A stretch of DNA of 64,000 bases from UBA12018 sp051656605 (lineage in GTDB: Bacteria > Bacteroidota > Bacteroidia > Bacteroidales > CAMTPD01): positions 124,001-188,000 of the forward strand of contig JBOGCF010000007.1 of NCBI GenBank assembly GCA_051656605.1, written 5' to 3'. Below are positions 18,311 through 27,253 of the stretch, piece by piece (within the stretch, counting starts at the first letter, position 1; each line of letters starts with the position of its first letter). The translations under genes and the position numbers were made by a program. Below the pieces are notes generated by a model. The model worked only from the letters and a program-made list of their open reading frames with translations, did not search any database and was not told the DNA's origin.

Positions 18311-18352
18311 AATAGCCCCTAAAAAGATTGATACTTTTTAGGGGCTATTTAC
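18311..18352. terminator. Terminator between the PDZ gene and the CDGSH gene
   Basis: AATAGCCCCTAAAAAG (18311-18326) pairs with CTTTTTAGGGGCTATT (18334-18349), a 16-bp perfect stem in AT-rich flanks. It can serve both convergent genes. Confidence 0.88.
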
Positions 18353-18393
18353 TATAAGAGATTAATAGGTATTGATATATCTGCCTATCTTAA

Positions 18394-18639
18394 TTAAAAG
18401 AAACTTTCACTAGGCTCTTTTCCAAAACCTTCGTGAGACCTATCACAAAATGGCTTGTTTTGTGATTTTCCGCAACAACAAATAAAGCATTTATCAGCTA
18501 CATGATATTCCTTTCCATCTGTTGTTTTTACGACAACGGGACCCTTTACCTGAATTGGTCCAACTTTATCTACAGAGACCAATATTTCTACAGTAGGATT
18601 GTTCTTTATTTGTTCTTCTTTTTTAGTTTTAGTATCCAT
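18394..18639 (-). CDS. CDGSH-type [2Fe-2S] iron-sulfur protein
   Basis: 81 residues. The cluster-binding segment CCCGKSQNKPFCDRSH near the C-terminus matches the CDGSH pattern C-x-C-x2-S-x3-P-x-C-D-x-S-H, with Arg in place of Gly in 'DGSH'. The preceding part (VGPIQVKGPVVVKTTDGKEY) is the usual lead-in strand of short bacterial CDGSH proteins. It likely holds a redox-active [2Fe-2S] cluster; its partner is unknown. No -7 box is visible upstream. Confidence 0.88.
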   Translation of the reverse strand: MDTKTKKEEQIKNNPTVEILVSVDKVGPIQVKGPVVVKTTDGKEYHVADKCFICCCGKSQNKPFCDRSHEGFGKEPSESFF

Positions 18640-19190
18640 AGCAATCGTATGAAGTGTCTATTATTTGTATAAAGAACAGTTCATAGAACGGAAAGTTTTT
18701 GAAATAGAGTTATACTTCAATCCACACAACCAACTTTTATGCATAAGAATACAATTAAAATACAGTATTCGTTTCGATGCCTAATTAGACAATCGATGAA
18801 ATCCTAGGATCGTTATTGTAAATATCATATTTAACCAACTTATATTAAGCCATTTGTTTACAAATAAGAATCAGCACACTATCACCTATTTTTAGCATCG
18901 TTCACACAAAAAGAACCAATTCTCCCTAGTATTAAAATGATCTATTAAAGTCATATCTACAACCACAATGCTTACAAACAAGAGCAGAACAAACCAAAAC
19001 AATCGATACACTGTCTTCAAACCGCCTTTAACCCTTTCTTTTTGACATACATAAACCTCATTAGCGTAACGTATACGAGATCGCTCACAACTGCGCTTGC
19101 ATACAACTCACGCTACGGACTACAAACTCAAAAAAAGATCTATCAAACTCATAAATTCACAAATACGTTTTCTACGAAAACGAAACACAG

Positions 19191-19227
19191 CTTCAATGAA
19201 AACAGAAAATAGTCTTCGTTGAAAACA
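19191..19227. repeat. Degenerate repeat shared with 52611-52646 (copy A)
   Basis: CTTCAATGAAAACAG... aligns over ~37 bases with CTTCACTGAAACGG... at 52611, about 29 identical positions with one gap. Each copy is built of two TTC-N-TGAAA half-palindromes ~21 bases apart. Confidence 0.5.
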
Positions 19228-19580
19228 TTTCTGAGCCAAATAAAAAAAGCTCTTTAGGTTTATCTGAAAAGGTTGTTTGGTTTATAAAAAAAGTAAACTA
19301 GCTTTAGTTACAAACCATGCATACTTTTTGCAAGAAAATCCGCCTTAATTAAGGAAAAACAAGTCGTTTATCATTAATTATCTACATAAAGTCTTCAATT
19401 TAGCCATCGAAAACAAGATTACATTACGATTTTCCAGATGCAACAAAACTGTAATTTCGCTTCATCTATACGCAAAAACGGATACTTTATAGCAAATATC
19501 TCTTTATAACAACATCGCATTGCAATCTAAAAGAATCTACCTTAATGTAAAAACTAGATCAATCTCTCTCGTATTCGCTT

Positions 19581-19618
19581 GTAATATTGGCGCAGTCGCT
19601 TAATTGCGCAATACTTAC
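19581..19618. repeat. Imperfect inverted repeat upstream of the pepP promoter
   Basis: GTAATATTGGCGCA (19581-19594) folds on TGCGCAATACTTAC (19605-19618): 13 pairs with two single-base bulges and a 10-base loop. No U-run follows. It ends 24 bases before the -33 element, so an operator or an upstream transcript end are possible. Confidence 0.45.
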
Positions 19619-19642
19619 TTTGCAAGAAGGTCATAATCATTT

Positions 19643-19673
19643 TTTGTTTTCTTTAATTAATATACTACCTTTG
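19643..19673 (+). promoter_or_regulatory. Consensus Bacteroidota promoter of pepP
   Basis: TTTG (19643-19646), 19 bases, TACCTTTG (19666-19673): a full match to the -33/-7 consensus. It lies inside an upstream extension of the reading frame and so supports translation starting at 19704, giving a ~25-base leader. Confidence 0.8.
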
Positions 19674-19703
19674 GTTCTACCACATTATAAAATATATAAT
19701 ATC

Positions 19704-21077
19704 ATGTTTAGTAAAGAAACGTATATAGCTCGTAGAGAAAAACTAAAGTCAACACTAACTTCCGGTATTCTCTTGTTTATGGGCAACGACGAATGCGGTG
19801 TAAACTATGCCGATAATACATACCATTTCAGACAAGACTCAACTTTCCTATATTATTATGGTCTTAATTATGCAGGACTTTCTGCAATTATCGACCTTGA
19901 TGAAAACAAAGAGATTGTTTTTGGCGATGAGCTTACTATCGATCACATTGTATGGATGGGAACACAGCCTACACTAAAAGAAAAATGCGAGCGTATTGGT
20001 ATCGACAAAACAATGCCGTCGGCTTCTATTGCCGACTATCTTGCAAAGGCTGTAGCGCAGGGTCGTAAAATCCATTTCCTCCCACCCTACCGTGCCGAAC
20101 ACACTTTGAAACTAATCGAATGGTTAGATCTTAAACCTTCGGCTCAGATTGCATCGACAGAGTTTATCAGAGCTGTAGTAAACATGCGCAATTACAAATC
20201 GGCAGAGGAAATTGAGGAAATTGAAAAAGCTTGCGACATCACGGCTGATATGCACCTTACTGCAATGCGCATGGTGCGTCCGGGCATCAAAGAGTGTGAA
20301 GTAGCTGCGGCTGTAACTGAAGTGGCGCTTGCCGCGGGCGGACAGCTTTCGTTTCCGGTAATTGCTACGATCAACGGGCAAACACTGCACAACCACTACC
20401 ATGGTAACACAATCAAAAGTGGAGATATGCTCCTTCTCGACTGCGGAGCTGAAACTGCGATGGGCTATGCCGGTGACATGTCTTCGACTATTCCGGCCGA
20501 TTCTGTCTTCACGCAACGTCAACGCGACATTTACGACATTCAGGTAGCAGCACACGAAGCTGCGGTCGATGCTCTTAGACCAGGCATCCGTTTTGAAGAT
20601 GTTTATGACCTGTCTTGCATGACAATTGTAGAAGGATTGAAGTCGCTTGGTTTTATGAAAGGTGATGCGGCCGAAGCCGTAAAAGCCGGTGCGCATGCGC
20701 TGTTTATGCCTTGCGGACTCGGACATATGATGGGGCTTGATGTACACGATATGGAGAATTTGGGTGAAGTTTGGGTTGGTTATGACGGACAACCAAAGAG
20801 CACTCAATTCGGACGTAAGTCGCTCCGTTTGGGTCGTACATTGGAGCCGGGTTTTGTTCTTACCATCGAACCGGGCATCTATTTCATTCCTGAATTGATC
20901 GACAAATGGAGAGCCGAAAATCAATTTACCGACTTTATCAACTACGAAAAAACATCTATGTACAAAGACTTCGGTGGTATTCGTAACGAAGAAGACTATT
21001 TAATCACAGCCGATGGTAAGCGATTGCTAGGTAAACCTATACCAAAACATGCAGCCGATGTAGAGTTGCTTCGATAA
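19704..21077 (+). CDS. pepP: Xaa-Pro aminopeptidase (M24B)
   Basis: 457 residues; removes the N-terminal residue from peptides with proline second. The N-terminal domain (1-~165) has the family's HFRQDSTFLYYYGL. The pita-bread catalytic domain carries the metal ligands in order: LLLDCGAE and GYAGDMSST (two Asp), CGLGHMMGLDVHD (His), LTIEPGIYF (Glu) and GGIRNEEDYL (Glu). The frame extends 39 codons upstream, but a perfect promoter lies inside that extension, so the ATG at 19704 is chosen. No signal peptide, so cytosolic. The 3' two thirds are visibly more GC-rich than the 5' third and the neighbours. Confidence 0.94.
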   Translation: MFSKETYIARREKLKSTLTSGILLFMGNDECGVNYADNTYHFRQDSTFLYYYGLNYAGLSAIIDLDENKEIVFGDELTIDHIVWMGTQPTLKEKCERIGIDKTMPSASIADYLAKAVAQGRKIHFLPPYRAEHTLKLIEWLDLKPSAQIASTEFIRAVVNMRNYKSAEEIEEIEKACDITADMHLTAMRMVRPGIKECEVAAAVTEVALAAGGQLSFPVIATINGQTLHNHYHGNTIKSGDMLLLDCGAETAMGYAGDMSSTIPADSVFTQRQRDIYDIQVAAHEAAVDALRPGIRFEDVYDLSCMTIVEGLKSLGFMKGDAAEAVKAGAHALFMPCGLGHMMGLDVHDMENLGEVWVGYDGQPKSTQFGRKSLRLGRTLEPGFVLTIEPGIYFIPELIDKWRAENQFTDFINYEKTSMYKDFGGIRNEEDYLITADGKRLLGKPIPKHAADVELLR

Positions 21078-21169
21078 GCATTGAGGCTTGTTCGATAAAA
21101 AAAGAGCGTTAACATGTGTATCTCATAACATTAAGACGTATCGTTTGTTTTAAAAGAAAACAGATCGCT

Positions 21170-21853
21170 ATGGATACACATGCTAAGCACTTAATCAAGC
21201 AAATCAATCAACATGCCAATGAGGCCAAGAGTGATTGGTGGAATAGGCATTTACACAATGCCATTCAATTTGCAGGTGTAACAATGCCACAACTCAAAAG
21301 CATTGTACGCGAATGGAAAAAAGAGAATCCCCTTTCCGTAAAAGAGTATCTTGAGATTGCAGATTTAATGCTTTCGAAAGAAATTGCGGAGTATAAAATT
21401 GCAGGAATCTTGATTTATCAAAAATATATCATCGGTAAAATCGAAGATAAAGTTGTGCTTTATCATGTTGAAAAACTCTTTAACGACAACTTAGTCTACG
21501 ACAAGTTTACGTGTAGCAAACTTGCTCAGATCGTGATTGCAGCTTTGATTAACGACGGTAATCCTGACATTATTGATCAGATCATTGACTGGAGTGCTTC
21601 TGAGAACATTTGGCTAAGTAGGTGTGCGATGCTTGGTTTTGCAAATTGCAAAGAACTGAAACAACATCATCATATCCTAGACGCTTCGATGCGATTGAAT
21701 ATTAAGCGTGATGAAGCTTTGCATAAAACTGCGGTTGCTGAGTTGCTCCGAAAGATTGCATTATTTGATCCCATCTGGGTAGGACAATTTATCGATGCAA
21801 AGCAAATATACATTACTCCTGAAGTAAAGAAGATTGCTTTCAAATTAAGATAA
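21170..21853 (+). CDS. DNA alkylation repair (AlkD-like) HEAT-repeat protein
   Basis: 227 residues, almost all helical, matching the HEAT-like repeat family of AlkC/AlkD DNA glycosylases. WWNRHLHNAIQFAGVTMPQLKSIVREW is a typical N-terminal pair of helices, and later helices include ENIWLSRCAMLGFANC and AVAELLRKIALFDP. AlkD excises cationic alkylated bases without flipping them. I did not verify the DNA-contacting Trp/Asp/Arg set, so activity is inferred. The frame extends 18 codons upstream, but MDTHAKHLIKQIN at 21170 is the natural start. It is convergent with the mutase operon across a strong terminator. Confidence 0.82.
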   Translation: MDTHAKHLIKQINQHANEAKSDWWNRHLHNAIQFAGVTMPQLKSIVREWKKENPLSVKEYLEIADLMLSKEIAEYKIAGILIYQKYIIGKIEDKVVLYHVEKLFNDNLVYDKFTCSKLAQIVIAALINDGNPDIIDQIIDWSASENIWLSRCAMLGFANCKELKQHHHILDASMRLNIKRDEALHKTAVAELLRKIALFDPIWVGQFIDAKQIYITPEVKKIAFKLR

Positions 21854-21858
21854 AAAAT

Positions 21859-21892
21859 AAAGCGGGCGTACCAGAAATGGCACGCCCGCTTT
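21859..21892. terminator. Bidirectional terminator between alkD-like gene and methylmalonyl-CoA mutase
   Basis: AAAGCGGGCGT (21859-21869) pairs perfectly with ACGCCCGCTTT (21882-21892), extended inside by CCA/TGG. T-rich sequence follows on the minus strand (TTATTTTTTATC). Confidence 0.9.
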
Positions 21893-21911
21893 GTATATCG
21901 AAGTCGGAAGA

Positions 21912-24059
21912 TTAGTCTTCCAACATAATTTCAAGAATCTGACAAGCAGCTTTCGAAACTGAAGTACCAGGACCAAAGATTGCCGATACACCAGCTTGGT
22001 ATAGGAAATCGTAGTCTTGTGCCGGAATAACACCACCTGCGATAACGATGATATCTTCGCGACCTAGCTTCTTAAGTTCTTCGATTACCTGAGGTACAAG
22101 TGTCTTGTGACCTGCAGCCAATGAAGAAACTCCCATTACATGCACGTCGTTTTCTACAGCTTGACGAGCAGCTTCGGCTGGAGTTTGGAACAATGGTCCC
22201 ATATCCACGTCGAATCCGCAGTCTGCGTATCCTGTCGCTACAACTTTAGCTCCACGGTCATGCCCGTCTTGTCCCATTTTCGCGATCATAATACGTGGCT
22301 GACGACCTTCTTTCTTCGCAAACGCTTCAGCTAGTTCGCAAGCACGAACAAAGTCTGCGTCTTTCTTAGTTTCTGATGAGTACACGCCCGAAATAGTTCT
22401 AATGATTGCTTTATAACGTCCGGCAACAGCTTCACACGCATCCGAGATTTCACCAAGAGTAGCACGTACTCTTGCTGCTTCGATTGCTAATGCTAATAAG
22501 TTACCATCTTTAGTATCTGCACAAGTAGTAATTGCTTCCAAAGCTTTCTTCACAGCAGCTTCGTCACGAACTTCCTTCACTTGGTTTAGACGTTCGATTT
22601 GTTGAATACGTACAGCAGTATTGTCTACTTCAAGAATATCAATTGGATCTTCTTTCTCTAGACGATACTTGTTTACACCCACAATTACTTGAGCATTTGA
22701 GTCGATCTTAGCTTGAGTACGAGCAGCAGCTTCTTCGATACGAAGTTTTGGAAGACCTGTTTCAATTGCTTTAGCCATACCACCCATGCTATCGATTTCC
22801 TGGATGTGAGCCCATGCCTTTTCTACAAGTTCGTTTGTCAACGACTCTACGTAGAAAGAACCTGCCCATGGATCGATTTCTTTACATACTTGAGTTTCCT
22901 CTTGAATGTAGATCTGTGTATTACGAGCAATACGTGCAGAGAAGTCGGTAGGAAGTGCGATCGCCTCGTCAAGTGCATTTGTGTGCAAAGACTGAGTGTG
23001 ACCAAGTGCAGCTGCCATCGCTTCGATACAAGTACGACCTACGTTATTAAACGGATCTTGCTCTGTCAACGACCATCCAGAAGTTTGACTGTGTGTACGA
23101 AGTGCCAATGACTTCGGATTCTTAGCACCGAAGCTCTTAACAATCTTAGCCCACAACATACGAGCAGCACGCATTTTTGCAATCTCCATGAAGTGGTTCA
23201 TACCAATCGCCCAGAAGAAAGACAAACGTGGAGCAAACGCATCTACGTCGATACCTGCGTTGATACCTGCACGAAGGTATTCCATGCCATCGGCAAGTGT
23301 ATAAGCCATCTCGATATCAGCTGTTGCTCCTGCCTCTTGCATGTGATAGCCGGAGATAGAGATCGAGTTAAACTTAGGCATATTTTGTGATGTGTATTCA
23401 AAGATATCAGCAATGATACGCATTGAGAATTCTGGTGGGTAGATGTATGTATTACGCACCATGAACTCTTTCAGGATATCATTTTGAATGGTTCCTGCCA
23501 TCTCTTCAAGCTTAGCTCCTTGCTCCAATCCTGCGTTGATATAGAATGCTAGTATAGGAAGTACCGCACCATTCATTGTCATAGATACAGACATTTTATT
23601 CAATGGAATACCTTCGAATAAAACTTTCATATCTTCTAGCGAACAAATAGATACACCTGCTTTACCTACGTCTCCAACTACACGTTCGTGGTCGGCATCG
23701 TATCCGCGGTGTGTTGCAAGGTCGAATGCAACAGACAAACCTTTTTGTCCTGACGCAAGATTTCTACGGTAGAATGCATTTGATTCTTCAGCTGTAGAGA
23801 AGCCCGCATATTGACGAATTGTCCAAGGACGCATCGCATACATACCGCTATATGGCCCACGAAGATATGGTGGCAAACCGGCAGCATAACCAAGATGCTC
23901 CATGCCTTCAAGGTCTTCTTTTGTATATACAGGCTTAACCTGAATATGTTCCGGAGTGTTCCAAACAGAATCGATTCCGTTTGCTTTGGCCCATTCACTT
24001 GCATTGGTTGAAGTAAAGCCGGCCGATTTGTAATCTATATTTCTAAAATTCGGTCTCAT
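21912..24059 (-). CDS. mutB: Methylmalonyl-CoA mutase, large (B12-binding) subunit
   Basis: 715 residues; with MutA it interconverts succinyl-CoA and (R)-methylmalonyl-CoA in propionate/succinate metabolism. The N-terminal TIM barrel has RGPYSGMYAMRPWTIRQYAGF and SVAFDLATHRGYD, with the substrate-binding Tyr/Arg region. The C-terminal cobalamin domain has DGHDRG at 598-603, with His600 as the lower axial ligand, then GVSSLAAGH and IAGGVIP. Full length and intact. It is the last gene of mutA-ubiA-like-mutB, 39 bases after the UbiA gene. Confidence 0.97.
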   Translation of the reverse strand: MRPNFRNIDYKSAGFTSTNASEWAKANGIDSVWNTPEHIQVKPVYTKEDLEGMEHLGYAAGLPPYLRGPYSGMYAMRPWTIRQYAGFSTAEESNAFYRRNLASGQKGLSVAFDLATHRGYDADHERVVGDVGKAGVSICSLEDMKVLFEGIPLNKMSVSMTMNGAVLPILAFYINAGLEQGAKLEEMAGTIQNDILKEFMVRNTYIYPPEFSMRIIADIFEYTSQNMPKFNSISISGYHMQEAGATADIEMAYTLADGMEYLRAGINAGIDVDAFAPRLSFFWAIGMNHFMEIAKMRAARMLWAKIVKSFGAKNPKSLALRTHSQTSGWSLTEQDPFNNVGRTCIEAMAAALGHTQSLHTNALDEAIALPTDFSARIARNTQIYIQEETQVCKEIDPWAGSFYVESLTNELVEKAWAHIQEIDSMGGMAKAIETGLPKLRIEEAAARTQAKIDSNAQVIVGVNKYRLEKEDPIDILEVDNTAVRIQQIERLNQVKEVRDEAAVKKALEAITTCADTKDGNLLALAIEAARVRATLGEISDACEAVAGRYKAIIRTISGVYSSETKKDADFVRACELAEAFAKKEGRQPRIMIAKMGQDGHDRGAKVVATGYADCGFDVDMGPLFQTPAEAARQAVENDVHVMGVSSLAAGHKTLVPQVIEELKKLGREDIIVIAGGVIPAQDYDFLYQAGVSAIFGPGTSVSKAACQILEIMLED

Positions 24060-24098
24060 TTTTTGTCTATTTCTTATTATTGAATACTACACCGCTGC

Positions 24099-24986
24099 TT
24101 ATTGCCATCCGGCAAATAAGAAAGATAGAGACAAGAGCAGTGCAAACAATAATTGCAATCGTGAAGTTAACTTATTTAGGTCTTTGATCGCTTCTGATGA
24201 AGAGTTGTTCACATCGCGAAGCAGTACAATACATTTCCATGCCAACGGCAAGGTAAACAGCGCACATAAAGACATCAAAGGCAGTACATCTGTTATTACT
24301 AATAAAACAAGTATACTAAATGCCACATAGATATGAGCTTTATAAAAACTTGTAAGCTGTGTTATATTTTTTGACAACACTGCTGTACGCACACCTGTAT
24401 GCTTATCTGCAACGTATTCTGTAATTGCATGCGACTGAATGATATTCAATGTAATTAACCCTACCGGAATAGAAAGCAACAATAGTTGCCAGACCAATAT
24501 GGAAGTTAATACATACCCTGTACCTAACACAACCAACGGACCATATACAAGAAAGATGAGAAGATCGCCCGATAATGTATATTTAAGTCGGGGATATAGT
24601 AAAACCGCAAAAACACCAACGACACCCATCCAAGCCAATTGCCAACCGCTGGTCATCAATAGAAACAAACCTATCAACATACCTACGATCAAACAAATGT
24701 TAGCTATCACTAATAGACTTCTAGGTGGTTGTGGATTTTGATTTACCTCAACCGATTTATGACTTTCACCATAATGCTTGTACGCATGAAACAAGTTGCC
24801 TGCTGTTTGGAAGAACAATGCTCCAAGCAATGCAACAAACCCCAGAAACCATTCAATATGATTTCCAGAAAGTATGCTTATGTAATAAACATACATAATC
24901 GCAACAAATGAGGGCATAGAGCCGCCTGGTAAAGACCAAGGTCGAGCATAAGCAGCCCAATCGGATGAAGTGGTTTTTTTTCTCAT
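24099..24986 (-). CDS. UbiA-family membrane protein with degenerate prenyltransferase motifs
   Basis: 295 residues with about eight to nine hydrophobic helices. The fold and order match MenA (dihydroxynaphthoate polyprenyltransferase): PWSLPGGSMPSFVA at the start and VYGPLVVLGTGYVLT in the middle. The first aspartate motif, normally N-x3-D-x3-D, reads GNLFHAYKHY with both aspartates gone; the second reads HAITEYVADKHTGVRTA, keeping one Asp and a Glu. These aspartates bind the Mg-diphosphate of the prenyl donor, so activity as a prenyltransferase is doubtful. It lies between the two mutase subunit genes, eight bases after mutA. Alternatives: a divergent MenA, or a non-catalytic UbiA relative. 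Confidence 0.75.
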   Translation of the reverse strand: MRKKTTSSDWAAYARPWSLPGGSMPSFVAIMYVYYISILSGNHIEWFLGFVALLGALFFQTAGNLFHAYKHYGESHKSVEVNQNPQPPRSLLVIANICLIVGMLIGLFLLMTSGWQLAWMGVVGVFAVLLYPRLKYTLSGDLLIFLVYGPLVVLGTGYVLTSILVWQLLLLSIPVGLITLNIIQSHAITEYVADKHTGVRTAVLSKNITQLTSFYKAHIYVAFSILVLLVITDVLPLMSLCALFTLPLAWKCIVLLRDVNNSSSEAIKDLNKLTSRLQLLFALLLSLSFLFAGWQ

Positions 24987-24993
24987 ATCTGTA

Positions 24994-26886
24994 TTAAGCT
25001 ATACCTAACTTTGCATTAAATGCTTTTAATGTTTCAAGCACATTAGAACGAACATTAATAAACTGGTCGATACCTTGAGCTTTAAGTTCATCCATACAAG
25101 CAGGAGCTCCGGCAATTACAAGTTCTGCATCGTTCCCGATTGCAGCTTTTGCCTGAGGTGCGAATTCAGCATATTCATCATCGCTTGAGCAAAGTACAAT
25201 CACTTCGGCTCCGGCAGCTTTGGCAGCTTGAACACCGCTTTCTACTGTTTCAAAACCAAGATTGTCGACAACTTTATATCCTGCACATGCGAAGAAGTTG
25301 CAAGCAAATTGAGCACGTGCCAAACGCATTGCAAGATTACCGATTGTAAGCATAAACACTTTAGGTGTTTTTCCTGACTTCTCAGTTGCAAGACGAAGCT
25401 CTTCAAATTCTGAAGCACCTCTATCAAAGCATAATGTTGCAATTGTTTTCTCTTGTGAACATCCACATCCGCAACATTCAGATTTTTCAATCTTAGCAGC
25501 TGCTACTTCTGTAAAGTTTGGATATTGATTTGTACCAAGTAAGATTTCACGACGTGTAGCAATTGCTGCTTTACGAGCTGTTGATGCTGCGTTTACAGCA
25601 CCTTGAATTACACCTTCTTTTACTGCTTGATAGAATCCGCCCATATCTTCAACTTCGTTGAATAGCTTCCAAGCTTGATCAGCGATAGATGAAGTAAGAT
25701 TTTCAATATAATAAGAGCCTGCTGATGCATCCACTACTTTATTAAAATGAGACTCCTCTTTCAATAATAGTTGTTGGTTACGTGCAATTCTCTTAGAGAA
25801 CTCATCTGCTTTTTTATAAGCTTTATCAAATGGAGTTACAGTAATCGAGTTTACACCTGCAATAGCAGCGGACATTGTTTCTGTTTGAGAACGAAGCAAG
25901 TTTACGTGTGCATCGTAAATAGTCATATTCCACTCAGATGTTGTAGCGTGCATATACATCTTTGCTGCACAACGACATAATCCGTCTGGCTGATTATTAG
26001 GACAATCGTGTTGACATTTTGGTGCGTATGCAGCAACAATCTCAGCCCACAACCATCTTGCAGCACGGAATTTAGCAATTTCCATAAAGTAGTTAGCACC
26101 AATACCGAAGTTAAATTTAATCTTCTTCGCTACTGTATCTACTGGACAACCTGCTTCATTTAATTTTGCAATCATTTCATTACCCCAAGCCAAAGCATAA
26201 CCTAGCTCTTGAGTAATATATGAACCTGCATTGTTGAAGTTTACTGCATTTACAGACAATACTCTGAAACGAGGAAGTGCCTGCGCTGCCTCAACTACAA
26301 CTTTAGATTCTGCTACCCATTCGGCATTTTCTTTACCTTTTACGAGCATTTTCTTGAAAGGATCGTAATCTACCGAACCGAAACATTTAAGCACATCATA
26401 ACCACTTGCTTTGATATAGTTTACCAAAATAGTGATAAGTTCTACGCTTTTACGGTTGCAAGTTTTAAAGTTAAGTTCTACAACTTCAGGATTAATTCCT
26501 GTTAGCAACTTTGCAATGTTATCTGCTGTAACATCGTCTGCTTTAATTTGGAAACCAAGAGAATCCGCACCTCTCGACAAGCAATCCAAAGCTTCTTTGT
26601 TTGCTGCTTCGATACAATTCACCTCTACGTTCTGACGTACTTTCCAGTCATTGTCTTTCTTGGTACCACGAACATAAGGAAATTCTCCGGGTAAAGACTC
26701 TGTAGTCTTCATTCCCTCGATATCTTCCGCTGTGTAAAAAGGGTTGACATTGAAACCTTCATTGGTTCTCCAAACAAGCTTTTTCTCAAAGTCGGCACCT
26801 TTAAGGTCGGCAACGATTTTCTCCTTCCAGGCTTCAGGTGTTACCTGGGGAAAATCTGAGAAAAGTTTTTCTTTAAGTTCTGCCAT
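24994..26886 (-). CDS. mutA: Methylmalonyl-CoA mutase, small subunit
   Basis: 630 residues; the non-catalytic partner of MutB. The barrel half includes MYMHATTSEWNMTIYDAHVNLLRSQTE, and the C-terminal flavodoxin-like half lacks the DxHxxG cobalamin motif, as expected. Two cysteine-rich segments are unusual: CQHDCPNNQPDGLCRC in the barrel (~residues 288-303), where relatives have a short loop, and ECCGCGC in the linker. First gene of the operon; a near-consensus promoter lies ~66 bases upstream. Confidence 0.95.
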   Translation of the reverse strand: MAELKEKLFSDFPQVTPEAWKEKIVADLKGADFEKKLVWRTNEGFNVNPFYTAEDIEGMKTTESLPGEFPYVRGTKKDNDWKVRQNVEVNCIEAANKEALDCLSRGADSLGFQIKADDVTADNIAKLLTGINPEVVELNFKTCNRKSVELITILVNYIKASGYDVLKCFGSVDYDPFKKMLVKGKENAEWVAESKVVVEAAQALPRFRVLSVNAVNFNNAGSYITQELGYALAWGNEMIAKLNEAGCPVDTVAKKIKFNFGIGANYFMEIAKFRAARWLWAEIVAAYAPKCQHDCPNNQPDGLCRCAAKMYMHATTSEWNMTIYDAHVNLLRSQTETMSAAIAGVNSITVTPFDKAYKKADEFSKRIARNQQLLLKEESHFNKVVDASAGSYYIENLTSSIADQAWKLFNEVEDMGGFYQAVKEGVIQGAVNAASTARKAAIATRREILLGTNQYPNFTEVAAAKIEKSECCGCGCSQEKTIATLCFDRGASEFEELRLATEKSGKTPKVFMLTIGNLAMRLARAQFACNFFACAGYKVVDNLGFETVESGVQAAKAAGAEVIVLCSSDDEYAEFAPQAKAAIGNDAELVIAGAPACMDELKAQGIDQFINVRSNVLETLKAFNAKLGIA

Positions 26887-26951
26887 AATATTAATAGTTA
26901 GAAAACTGTAATGATAAAATAAGACTGTTTATTTTTTACAAAACAGCTTTG

Positions 26952-26981
26952 CAAAGGTAGAAAAATTCAATACAAAGCAAA
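26952..26981 (-). promoter_or_regulatory. Promoter of the mutA-ubiA-mutB operon
   Basis: On the minus strand TTTG (26978-26981), 18 bases, TACCTTTG (26952-26959). The -7 box is perfect and the spacing is one short of the usual 19. It gives a leader of ~60 bases to the mutA ATG. Confidence 0.7.
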
Positions 26982-27201
26982 GTTTTAAGACTTAAATTGC
27001 ACTTTCATGTAAATATTTAGCAAAGAAACGTTGCATTTATAAGTCTCAAATTTCATTAATCGCTTATGAATAGAACAAGATAGTAATTGTAAAGTTTGAT
27101 GGTTTATAGAAAGAAATACAACAGAATAAGAATGAAAAAACAAATCTGAACCTTACACAAAATAAACAACATCACACATTCTTACATATTTATTTACACA
27201 A

Positions 27202-27251
27202 GTACAAATAAACACTTTTATGCACAAATATCTGTTCCTTGTGCATAAAAG
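27202..27251 (-). terminator. Terminator of the helicase gene
   Basis: CTTTTATGCACAA (27215-27227) pairs perfectly with TTGTGCATAAAAG (27239-27251); the minus strand continues with TGTTTATTTGTAC. It starts three bases after the helicase stop. The rest of 26982-27201 shows no gene. Confidence 0.82.
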
Positions 27252-27253
27252 TC

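Larger units (their letters stand above)
18640..19703. other. Long non-coding stretch upstream of pepP
   Basis: About 1 kb of AT-rich sequence with no supportable gene on either strand. It contains a short repeat shared with 52.6 kb (19191-19227), an imperfect GC-rich hairpin (19581-19618) and the pepP promoter. I see no tRNA fold, no direct-repeat array and no ORF with coding character. Confidence 0.6.

Noticed and set aside
20124..20924. 266-codon open frame on the minus strand opposite pepP
   Set aside because: It lies fully inside pepP, whose metal-binding motifs are intact, and its product (Cys/His/Arg-rich, no domain) has the look of a shadow frame in a GC-richer gene.
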